From: Candidatus Latescibacterota bacterium
GTDB lineage: Bacteria; Latescibacterota; MVCY01
Assembly (NCBI GenBank): GCA_030608245.1
Contig: JAUWEO010000048.1
Location: 1-9,640, forward strand
Direction: 5' to 3'
Length of the DNA stretch: 9,640 nucleotides
Position 1 is the first letter of the stretch. Each line of letters begins with the position of its first letter. A model generated the notes under the pieces. It had not been told where the DNA came from. It saw only the letters and a list, made by a program, of their open reading frames with translations, and ran no database searches. The translations under genes were made by a program, and so were the position numbers. Below, piece after piece: positions 1 through 5,039 of the stretch.

Positions 1-544
1 CGTACTCGCCGCGCTGCTGGTAATATCCGGCCAGCCGACCAAAGGCGGTCAAGGCCTGACGTTGGAGCCGCTCCCGCATCAGGGAACACCAATCCTCAAA
101 GGCGGCACTGCCTTTCAGATAAAAGCCTTCTAAGAAGTTTCCTCGATACAAGGCGACCGCTTCCTCTAACTGGCGAATGGCTTGCTGAGGAGAGGCCGTT
201 GGCTCCAAGAGCTTGGCGAAGGCTCTCACGTCAACCTCGGCATCGCTGGCCGTGTTGAACTGGATCGTCTCTCGGGTGATCAGCAGAAACGGCGGTGTGG
301 CGTCACGGTCACTGATAACTCCGCGCAGGTTGGCCAGGGCGTTGCGCAGGTTGGTGCGGGCGGCTCGATCCGGCCAATCCGGCCAGAGCAGACCAACCAA
401 TGAGTCACGACGGTGCGGCTGATCCGCTTCCACGGCTAAATAGGCTAACAATGCTCGCACCTTGTCGGATTCAAAGTTAGTGACAGGTTCCTCGGCCAGC
501 GTCACCTGAAAAGATCCCAGCAGAAACAGCAACAAATGCGCCAT
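1..544 (-). CDS. SARP-type transcriptional regulator with BTAD domain, N-terminal part
   Basis: The reading frame runs off the left edge, so only the first 181 residues are visible. Residues 1-95 look like the OmpR-type winged helix of SARP regulators: a start like LLGSFQV, then the helix-turn-helix region VRALLAYLAVEA, then LVGLLWPD and ARTNLRNALANLR. From about residue 100 the sequence follows the bacterial transcriptional activation domain (BTAD), with the helical run QAIRQLEEAVALYRGNFLEG. Such proteins activate transcription from promoters with regularly spaced direct repeats, and larger members continue into an ATPase and TPR region that would lie outside the window. The ATG at 544 was chosen because GGAGG lies 7 nt upstream; two nearby ATGs are out of frame. 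The gene diverges from the plus-strand group that starts at 1095. The wording of the N-terminus resembles Chloroflexota regulators (recollection, not a search). Confidence 0.88.
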   Translation of the reverse strand, partial: MAHLLLFLLGSFQVTLAEEPVTNFESDKVRALLAYLAVEADQPHRRDSLVGLLWPDWPDRAARTNLRNALANLRGVISDRDATPPFLLITRETIQFNTASDAEVDVRAFAKLLEPTASPQQAIRQLEEAVALYRGNFLEGFYLKGSAAFEDWCSLMRERLQRQALTAFGRLAGYYQQRGEY

Positions 545-563
545 CGCTCATCCTCCATGTGTA

Positions 564-581
564 AGATACCATGATGTATCT
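564..581. promoter_or_regulatory. Operator-like palindrome upstream of the SARP gene
   Basis: AGATAC at 564-569 and GTATCT at 576-581 form a perfect 6-bp inverted repeat with a 6-nt centre. It sits about 20 nt upstream of the regulator start. On the minus strand it overlaps TGGTATCTT, which could serve as an extended -10 box. It could be an autoregulatory operator or simply part of the 5' leader. This is inferred from position and symmetry only. Confidence 0.3.
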
Positions 582-627
582 GATGTAAATGATTACTTTG
601 GTGGAGAATAAAATTCATCAACGGCTC

Positions 628-695
628 GCTGTGGATGTTATCATCCACAGCCTTTTACTCATTGTCTCCTTGTGGATGATAACATCCACAAGGAG
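628..695. repeat. Pair of inverted palindromes (REPIN-like), first pair
   Basis: Two hairpins share the core GTGGATG-4 nt-CATCCAC. The first (628-651) has a perfect 10-bp stem with loop TTAT. The second (666-695) has a perfect 13-bp stem with loop ATAA. The loops are reverse complements, so the two hairpins are in opposite orientation, as in REP doublets. The same core recurs at 3696-3725 and 3888-3915. The run after the second hairpin (GGGGGGAAT) resembles that after the fourth (GGGGGGATT). No transposase is visible in the window. The rest of the stretch between 545 and 768 shows nothing else that I can name. Confidence 0.75.
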
Positions 696-768
696 CGGGG
701 GGAATCTGTATGATCACGAACATCATGCTTTCTTACACATATCAACCACTCTTAACCGAGATTTTCAA

Positions 769-814
769 TTCCTTGCGTTTTGTCTACGTTTTCCTTGCGT
801 TTGGTTGATATAAT
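769..814 (+). promoter_or_regulatory. SARP-type promoter candidate: 11-bp periodic repeats plus extended -10
   Basis: TTGCGTT at 773-779, CTACGTT at 784-790 and TTGCGTT at 795-801 are spaced at exactly 11 bp. The outer two lie inside an identical 12-mer (TTCCTTGCGTTT at 769 and 791), 22 bp apart. Seven bases after the last repeat comes TATAAT (809-814), preceded by TGA, which makes a perfect extended -10. No good -35 box lies at the usual spacing. SARP regulators are known to bind direct repeats at 11- or 22-bp intervals, with the last repeat about 8 bp from the -10, taking over the job of the -35. The adjacent divergent gene encodes such a regulator. A transcript would start near 821 and carry a leader of about 270 nt to the small gene at 1095. 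Confidence 0.55.
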
Positions 815-910
815 GGGCGTGTGTCAACTCAGCGAAGGCCCAGATATTTTCATAATACAACTTCTTAGCAAATAAGTCAAGGTTTTTTCCTTACCACGGA
901 AAGCGCAGAG

Positions 911-1066
911 AACCATGAGATTGCCAAAATTGCCTGAATTTCAAAGATTGCCTACGATTGCCAGCATCCAATTCCTGAGGTCCCTGATTAAATCAGGAAT
1001 CAGGAACAGGCTTTTGAAATTTCTCAAATCTTGGCAATATTTGAAATTTTCTGTGTCTCTATGGTT
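911..1066. repeat. Large imperfect inverted repeat, MITE-like or decayed
   Basis: AATTTCAAAGATTGCC (937-952) pairs with 1033-1048 with one mismatch in 16. The outer ends AACCAT (911-916) and ATGGTT (1061-1066) also pair. Inside lies a nested hairpin: CCTGATT (983-989) with AATCAGG (991-997), and around it TTCCTGA (972-978) with TCAGGAA (1000-1006). A TTTGAAATT word occurs twice (1013 and 1040). No coding sequence is evident. It sits between the promoter candidate and the small gene, so it would lie within the 5' leader. Confidence 0.5.
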
Positions 1067-1094
1067 GATCTTGTCCGTTTGAGGCGAAGCCATT

Positions 1095-1334
1095 ATGAGC
1101 GGAGAGCAGCGATCTTATCTATCCTACTTGCTGCGTCTGTGGCAGACAAAGAGCGGGGGCGAACTGGTCTGGCGGGCATCCCTCGAAAGCCCACACACTG
1201 GTGAGCGCAAAAGCTTTGCCAGCCTGACGGATCTGTTCACCTTTCTGGAGCAAGAGATCGGTCATCGCGCTCCAGGCCAGACCACCCCGAATGCGGACGA
1301 GAAGGGAGGTGATGCCGAACAGGTAGATTTCTGA
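1095..1334 (+). CDS. Small conserved protein of unknown function (79 aa)
   Basis: This is a soluble 79-residue protein without a signal peptide or membrane segment. Its core (SYLLRLWQTKSGG, VWRASLESPHTGER, FASLTDLFTFLEQEIG) reads as a compact domain. It resembles a small family that I recall from Chloroflexota genomes, often near regulators, but no function is known to me. The C-terminal 20 residues are polar and probably disordered. The ATG at 1095 has GAGG at 1081-1084, 10 nt upstream. The kelch gene starts 47 nt after its stop, in the same direction, so co-transcription is likely. Codon use and the coherent protein sequence support a real gene; the opposite-strand frame here does not look like protein. 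Confidence 0.72.
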   Translation: MSGEQRSYLSYLLRLWQTKSGGELVWRASLESPHTGERKSFASLTDLFTFLEQEIGHRAPGQTTPNADEKGGDAEQVDF

Positions 1335-1381
1335 AGTCGCAGTACAAGGACCGCGAACCTTTAGAGGAAAGGAGCAGAACC

Positions 1382-2407
1382 ATGTTATTCAAACAGAAGA
1401 TCGGGTATATCGCCTTGGGCGTCGTGTTGGTGATGGTCGGGCTGCTGGGCATGGGTTCCTTCAGCTTGGCACAAGGTGACGCCTGGACGACGAAAGCCCC
1501 TATGCAAACGGCGAGGGACGGTCTTTCCACCAGCGTGGTGGACGGAAAGATCTATGCCATCGGGGGCAGAACAGGTGGCATATCGCCTCTTTCGACAGTA
1601 GAAGAGTACGACCCAGTGACGGACACCTGGACGGAGAAAGCCCCCATGCCAACGGCAAGAGGGGGCTTATCCACCAGCGTGGTGAACGGGAAGATCTATG
1701 CCATCGGGGGGTCCGTGGCAAGTGCCGCGTCGGCCGTAGGTCTTTCCACAGTAGAAGAGTACGATCCGGCGACGGACACCTGGACAACGAAAGCCCCCAT
1801 GCCAACCCCAAGAGCATACCTGCACACCAGCACAGTAAACGGCAAGATCTATGCCATTGGTGGATTCGATTTGGGCGTTGTTCTTGTTCCGGCAGTGGAG
1901 GAGTATGATCCGGCCACGGACACGTGGGCCGAGAAAGCCCCGATGCCAAAGCCGACGTGTGTTTGCGCGGGTGGCGCGGTGGGCGAGAAGATCTATGTCA
2001 TAGGAGGCCTACTTGCCTCTGCTGATGCCAGCGACATGGTCCGAGAGTATGATCCAGCGACAGACACCTGGACGGTCAAAGCCGACATGCCAACGCCAAG
2101 ATATAACTTAGGTGCCGGCGTGCTCAATGGGAAGATCTACGCCATCGGGGGGGCGCAGGTCTGGCCTGGGGCGCCTGTTTCAACGGTGGAGGAATATGAC
2201 CCAGCGACAGACACCTGGACGGTCAAAGCCGACCTCGGAATGGCAAGATCGAGTCTTTCCGCCAGTGTGGTGAATGGGAAGATCTATGCCATCGGGGGGG
2301 AGGAAAACGTCCCTGGGGTGGATGTTGCAACGGTAGAGGAATATGACCCCGGCCCCACAAGTGTGGAACCCAGCTCTTGGGGACAGATCAAGTCGCTGTT
2401 CAAATAG
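1382..2407 (+). CDS. Secreted kelch-repeat beta-propeller protein (341 aa)
   Basis: Residues 1-30 form a signal peptide with a long hydrophobic core and a likely cleavage after SLA. Six kelch repeats follow, each starting at a D-[AT]-W motif (residues 33, 81, 132, 180, 228 and 277) with a period of 48-51 residues. Each carries NGKIYAIGG or a variant, and a VEEYDP strand. Six such repeats would close a six-bladed propeller. Repeat 4 deviates, with CVCAGGAVGEKIYVIGG in place of the usual strand and the only two mature cysteines (C193, C195). The last 14 residues (VEPSSWGQIKSLFK) lie outside the propeller and are shared with the next secreted protein. Several repeats are nearly identical at DNA level (AAGATCTATGCCATCGGGGG recurs), which suggests recent expansion. 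The start is set by AAAGGAG, 7 nt upstream. Kelch propellers usually bind proteins or sugars; the ligand is unknown. Confidence 0.9.
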   Translation: MLFKQKIGYIALGVVLVMVGLLGMGSFSLAQGDAWTTKAPMQTARDGLSTSVVDGKIYAIGGRTGGISPLSTVEEYDPVTDTWTEKAPMPTARGGLSTSVVNGKIYAIGGSVASAASAVGLSTVEEYDPATDTWTTKAPMPTPRAYLHTSTVNGKIYAIGGFDLGVVLVPAVEEYDPATDTWAEKAPMPKPTCVCAGGAVGEKIYVIGGLLASADASDMVREYDPATDTWTVKADMPTPRYNLGAGVLNGKIYAIGGAQVWPGAPVSTVEEYDPATDTWTVKADLGMARSSLSASVVNGKIYAIGGEENVPGVDVATVEEYDPGPTSVEPSSWGQIKSLFK

Positions 2408-2426
2408 CATCCCCAGCAGCGAAAGA

Positions 2427-2467
2427 CCGGAGGGGGAACAGGAGGGCGCTTCTGCAACCCCCTCCGG
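2427..2467 (+). terminator. Hairpin after the kelch gene
   Basis: CCGGAGGGGG (2427-2436) and CCCCCTCCGG (2458-2467) form a perfect 10-bp stem with a 21-nt loop, 20 nt after the kelch stop. There is no T tract, so a standard intrinsic terminator is doubtful. It may instead slow 3' decay or attenuate expression of the next gene. Confidence 0.35.
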
Positions 2468-2495
2468 ATGACTATGCATTTTCCACACGTCAAGT

Positions 2496-2514
2496 CCCCC
2501 TTTCCCAAAGGGGG
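2496..2514. repeat. Short palindrome CCCCCTTT-CCC-AAAGGGGG
   Basis: An 8-bp perfect stem with a 3-nt loop. This type of G/C-run palindrome is common as a dispersed intergenic repeat in environmental genomes. It has no T tract. It shares the gap between the kelch and SnoaL genes with the hairpin at 2427, a full-length anti-Shine-Dalgarno match at 2546-2558, and a 7-bp hairpin (GCCGTGA at 2609-2615 with TCACGGC at 2623-2629) just before the next ribosome binding site. Confidence 0.4.
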
Positions 2515-2556
2515 GAACAAGGATATGGGTAACGATACCCCGCCCGAAAGGAGGTG

Positions 2557-2649
2557 ATGCGTGCACGGTATGTCTCAGTCTCAATAGCAAGCTTTGACCA
2601 ATCAAACCGCCGTGAGTACACTTCACGGCACGAAAAGGAGGGATGTTAG
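2557..2649 (+). CDS. Possible 30-codon leader ORF ahead of the SnoaL gene
   Basis: GAAAGGAGGTGAT (2546-2558) is complementary to the 3' end of 16S rRNA over 13 nt, far stronger than any other site in the window. An ATG at 2557 overlaps it and opens a 30-codon frame ending in TAG at 2647-2649, two bases before the preferred SnoaL start at 2652. That geometry would allow translational coupling. The spacing of only 2 nt from GGAGG is poor. A GTG at 2561 has better spacing but gives only 8 codons. The peptide has no recognisable features. It could be a leader peptide or chance. Confidence 0.22.
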   Translation: MRARYVSVSIASFDQSNRREYTSRHEKEGC

Positions 2650-2651
2650 CT

Positions 2652-3578
2652 ATGTTTGCACGAATCAGCACCGTTATTCTCGTAGGATTCCTGTTGGCGG
2701 CCCTGGGTGGTGTGTTCCAAGCAGCCACCGCCCAGACGGAGGCAAATAAGGCCATCGTCGAGCGCTGGGCTGAGCTCTGGAATACGGGCGACCTGGCCAT
2801 AGCAGACGAAGTTCTCGCCACCGACTTCGTCCCCCACGTTCCCTACTATCCCCAGATCACCGATCTCGAGAGCTACAAAGCAGAGGTTATCAGTACCCGC
2901 ACTATGATGCCAGACTGGCATTTCGAGGTTCATGACATGGTTACTGAAGGGGACAAGGTAGCATATCGCATCACAGGTACCGGAACACTCCCTGTCGCTC
3001 CGCAGTACACAAATGCGCAGATCTGCATGGGTCATTTCGCTGGCGGCAAGATCGTGGAAGAGTGGTGGAATTATAACATGCTGGGCTGCCAGCAACAGCT
3101 CGGCCAGATTGACCCGATGGGGCGCGTAGACTTCACCTGGGGTACACCGTCGGAAGTAACTGGTGACCCCGGTACGCCGGAGGCAAACAAACAGCTCGTC
3201 TTGCGTCAGATGGAGCTCTGGAATACGGGGAATCTCGCCATAGCAGACGAAATTTTCGCCACTGACTTCGTCAACCACGATGTTGTCCGTCCCGACATCA
3301 CCGGTCCCGAGAGCCTCAAAGGACAGGTCATTGAGATCCGCGCCGCCTTCCCGGACTTCCGTCTCACGGCAGAGGACATAGTCGCTGAGGGCGACAAGGT
3401 GGCGTGCCGCTATACGGTCACCGGCACACCCCAGGGGGAGTTTGAGTCGGCATCCATCTCCCGCATCGCTGGCGGCAAGATCGTGGAATGCTGGTGGGTC
3501 TATGACGGCCTGGCGCTCATTCCGACGGCTGTGGAGAGCCGAACCTGGGGTGAGGTCAAAGCGCTGTTCAGGGAATGA
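2652..3578 (+). CDS. Secreted protein with two SnoaL-like (NTF2-fold) domains
   Basis: A signal peptide (hydrophobic stretch ISTVILVGFLLAALGGVF, likely cleavage after ATA) is followed by two SnoaL-like ester-cyclase-type domains, each about 120 residues. Both carry the family's opening helix (ERWAELWNTGDLAIADE and RQMELWNTGNLAIADE), then DFV.H, a PD[WF] strand, the EGDKVA strand and a GGKIVE.WW strand. Such domains form cone-shaped pockets for small hydrophobic molecules. Some are enzymes and many only bind, so the reaction here is not known. The protein ends in VESRTWGEVKALFRE, shared with the kelch protein upstream. The ATG at 2652 is preferred because GGAGG (2637-2641) lies 10 nt before it; the upstream in-frame ATG at 2643 (311 aa) nearly touches that site. 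The two domains match at 53 of 60 DNA positions (2772-2831 against 3213-3272), so the duplication is recent or kept uniform. Confidence 0.88.
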   Translation: MFARISTVILVGFLLAALGGVFQAATAQTEANKAIVERWAELWNTGDLAIADEVLATDFVPHVPYYPQITDLESYKAEVISTRTMMPDWHFEVHDMVTEGDKVAYRITGTGTLPVAPQYTNAQICMGHFAGGKIVEEWWNYNMLGCQQQLGQIDPMGRVDFTWGTPSEVTGDPGTPEANKQLVLRQMELWNTGNLAIADEIFATDFVNHDVVRPDITGPESLKGQVIEIRAAFPDFRLTAEDIVAEGDKVACRYTVTGTPQGEFESASISRIAGGKIVECWWVYDGLALIPTAVESRTWGEVKALFRE

Positions 3579-3604
3579 CCTGATAATGCGCTGAATCATC
3601 GCAC

Positions 3605-3636
3605 AAGGGGCCGTCTCTGAGGAGGGATGGCCCCTT
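3605..3636 (+). terminator. Strong hairpin closing the secreted-protein operon
   Basis: AAGGGGCCGTCTCT pairs with AGGGATGGCCCCTT over 14 positions (two G-U pairs) around a GAGG tetraloop, 27 nt after the SnoaL stop. The stem is the strongest hairpin on this side and the position fits a transcription terminator. The downstream T content is modest (TTATCGCTGTGTTT), so it is not a textbook intrinsic terminator. The stretch from 3637 to 3695 shows nothing else. Confidence 0.6.
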
Positions 3637-3695
3637 ATCGCTGTGTTTGCGGTCTCAGGGTGACTTCGCATGGACGTCCTGATACCTTTACTAAG

Positions 3696-3915
3696 CTCCT
3701 TGCGGATGTTGTCATCCACAGGGATGCAGCACACCAAATACATTCATGAAAATCATTCGAGGCTAAATGGGCAGATTGCCCGAGTGCTGAGAGGCGGAAA
3801 GATTATCAATATTCCAGTGCCACATCTTGTCTTCAAGGCATTAAGGACAAATAGCGGAACCTCCTCGATTTCCGTGAGTTGCTATAGTCGCTGTGGATGA
3901 TAACATCCACAGCGA
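3696..3915. repeat. Second pair of REPIN-like palindromes with 160-nt insert
   Basis: The hairpin at 3696-3725 (loop TTGT) is a degenerate copy of the CTCCTTGTGGATG form seen at 666-695. The hairpin at 3888-3915 is a perfect 12-bp stem with loop ATAA. As in the first pair, the left copy has the T-rich loop and the right copy has ATAA, so the pair is inverted. The 160 nt between them has no recognisable gene; a 76-codon frame across it shows no family features. The right end abuts the broken asnS gene, consistent with this element, or the event that brought it, having truncated that gene. Confidence 0.65.
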
Positions 3916-3920
3916 GGGGG

Positions 3921-4118
3921 GATTTAGAGAAACGGATCAGAGAACAGAACCTGCCCGCTGAGGCCTTCGACTGGTATCTGGATTTACGGAGATACGGTTC
4001 AGTGCCTCACGCCGGTTTCGGGCTGGGGATTGAACGAACTTTAGCCTGGCTCTGCGGGGTACACCATGTGAGAGAGACTATCCCATTTCCCAGATTGATG
4101 GAGAGACTGAGACCTTGA
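3921..4118 (+). pseudogene. asnS: C-terminal remnant of asparaginyl-tRNA synthetase
   Basis: About 65 residues match the end of class II asparaginyl-tRNA synthetases: a helix DLEKRIREQNLP, then WYLDLRRYGSVPHAGFGLG, IERTLAWLCG, VRETIPFPR and a stop. GFGLGIER is class II motif 3, which binds ATP. The spacing to the end and the YGSVPHAGFG wording favour AsnRS over AspRS. A whole enzyme has about 430-470 residues; motifs 1 and 2 and the anticodon-binding domain are absent. Homology begins just after the palindrome at 3888-3915. In-frame translation into that palindrome from the ATG at 3897 gives no AsnRS-like sequence, and no ribosome binding site is evident. The frame has no internal stop, so the break is recent or the fragment is short enough to have escaped one. 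Confidence 0.85.
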
Positions 4119-4144
4119 TATTCAGAGTGGGGGAAAAGCTGTAG

Positions 4145-4198
4145 GGGCGACCCTCTGTGGTCGCCCAGCGGCAGAGGAGCAAGGGCGAAAGAGAGATC
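4145..4198. repeat. GGGCGACC/GGTCGCCC hairpin with purine-rich tail, copy A
   Basis: GGGCGACC (4145-4152) and GGTCGCCC (4159-4166) form a perfect 8-bp stem with loop CTCTGT. A purine-rich tail follows, beginning GCAGAGGAGC at 4171. GTGGTCGCCCAG recurs at 5530-5541, and the tail recurs at 5075-5100, so this is one of three related repeats around the accessory genes. The pattern GTAGGGGCG..CC.CTGTG is familiar as a dispersed palindromic repeat in environmental bacterial genomes (recollection). Between 4199 and 4305 I see only an AT-rich spacer with a run of eight T (4242-4249). Confidence 0.6.
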
Positions 4199-4305
4199 AA
4201 TTTACCACTCACCAATTAACCATCTGAGCCAGCACAATACTGGTTTTTTTTATCCTCCAGTTTTTCCTTGCCAAAAGCCAAACAGAATAGTATATTCCAA
4301 ACTAG

Positions 4306-4337
4306 ATCTGGAAAGATTGAACACTGAAAGACACTGA
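4306..4337 (+). repeat. Dispersed 32-nt repeat, copy A
   Basis: This 32-mer (starting ATCTGGAAA, ending GACACTGA) matches the reverse complement of 9227-9258 at 29 of 32 positions. Within it, ACACTGA occurs twice (4321 and 4331). It lies in the non-coding stretch before hicB. The two copies are about 4.9 kb apart and in opposite orientation. They could be ends of a former element or members of a scattered family. Confidence 0.6.
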
Positions 4338-4421
4338 GAGGTACTGATTTTAAATTGCAGAATGCAGAATAAGGGAGAACACTTATGCTGAATGCCATCA
4401 AAGGAGTTCTTCAACCTTCGC

Positions 4422-4433
4422 GATTCTAGAATC
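4422..4433. promoter_or_regulatory. hicBA: Perfect 12-bp palindrome, candidate HicB operator
   Basis: GATTCTAGAATC is a perfect palindrome centred about 43 nt upstream of the hicB start. HicB antitoxins with a DNA-binding C-terminus repress their own promoter at such inverted repeats. Whether this HicB binds DNA is unclear, since its C-terminal 25 residues are short. No clear -10/-35 pair was found around the site. Confidence 0.35.
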
Positions 4434-4470
4434 TTGCCAAAGAACCTGCCAACAAAAGGAGGGTGTTGTT

Positions 4471-4779
4471 ATGAATACATTGCTTTTACATGCGCTAATA
4501 GAAAAAGAGGGAGATAGATATACTGCCCTGTGCTTGGAGCTAAATGTAGCAACCTTTGGGGATACCGTTGAAGAAGCTAACGTCAACCTGAGGGAAGCGG
4601 TCGAGTTGTATCTGGAAGATGTAATGGAAGCCGGGGATGAGATAGACTTTCTCCCTCGTCCAGCGCCACAAGAAGAATGGTTGAAGTTCTTCCACGCGGA
4701 ATCCCAAAGAATGCGTGAACAACTGCGCAGAAGGGTGTCTCCAAAGGATATAAGCATCGAGGAAGTGCTCTATGCCTGA
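4471..4779 (+). CDS. hicB: HicB-family antitoxin (102 aa)
   Basis: The antitoxin partner of a type II toxin-antitoxin pair; it should bind and block the HicA toxin encoded right after it. Residues 1-60 carry the HicB/UPF0150 pattern of a degenerate RNase H fold: LIEKEGDRYTALCLELNVATFGDTVEEANVNLREAVELYLED. A basic, charged tail follows (RMREQLRRRVSPKDISIEEVLYA). A full ribbon-helix-helix or HTH domain is not evident, so DNA binding is uncertain. The start has AAAGGAGGG about 8 nt upstream. The gene overlaps hicA by 8 nt, which suggests translational coupling. The antitoxin-first order differs from the E. coli hicAB locus but is common elsewhere. Confidence 0.9.
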   Translation: MNTLLLHALIEKEGDRYTALCLELNVATFGDTVEEANVNLREAVELYLEDVMEAGDEIDFLPRPAPQEEWLKFFHAESQRMREQLRRRVSPKDISIEEVLYA

Positions 4780-5005
4780 AAGGCACCCGTCGCTATCGAG
4801 TGTAGATATTGAGAAGATCCTACGAAGGCACGGCTTTAAGCTATCCAGGCAAAAGGGAAGTCATCAGCAGTTTGTAGGTTTCATAAAGGGCAAGAAACAC
4901 CGCGTTACTTTGATAGCTGGCAGGAGAGATTTTCCTCAAGGGACTGTGAAAAGTATTATCCACCAGTCAGGTCTATCAGAAGAAGAATTCTATGGGAAGA
5001 ACTAA
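4772..5005 (+). CDS. hicA: HicA-family toxin, mRNA interferase (77 aa)
   Basis: The toxin of the pair; HicA proteins cut mRNA and stop growth when free of HicB. The sequence shows the short dsRBD-like fold: helix VDIEKILRRHGFKL, strand RQKGSHQQF with the catalytic histidine H31, strand HRVTLIAG, then FPQGTVKSIIHQSGLSEEEF. All hallmarks and the usual length of 60-80 residues are present, so it looks intact. The ATG lies inside the last codons of hicB (ATGCCTGA), giving tight coupling. The location among repeats and gene debris fits the mobile habit of these modules. Confidence 0.92.
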   Translation: MPERHPSLSSVDIEKILRRHGFKLSRQKGSHQQFVGFIKGKKHRVTLIAGRRDFPQGTVKSIIHQSGLSEEEFYGKN

Positions 5006-5039
5006 CTCGGATAGCATCCCGTGTATCTGGCCCGGTGAA

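Noticed and set aside
589..813. 74-codon plus-strand frame across the first palindromes
   Set aside because: It is built from the palindromes and the promoter-like repeats; it has no ribosome binding site and no recognisable protein.
1500..1949. Minus-strand repetitive frame opposite the kelch gene
   Set aside because: Its repeats simply reflect the kelch repeats on the other strand; no start signal or recognisable protein.
1478..2350. Regular DNA repeats that might be taken for a CRISPR or tandem array
   Set aside because: The period (about 145-153 nt) and the reading frame show that these are kelch blades in a coding sequence.
2646..3743. Long open frame of 365 codons on the minus strand opposite the SnoaL gene
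   Set aside because: It is the mirror of a high-GC-third-position gene. The plus-strand frame has a signal peptide, two clear domains and a ribosome binding site; the minus frame shows no family features.
3670..3900. 76-codon plus-strand frame between the third and fourth palindromes
   Set aside because: Its start precedes a palindrome and its end lies inside another; no ribosome binding site and no family resemblance.
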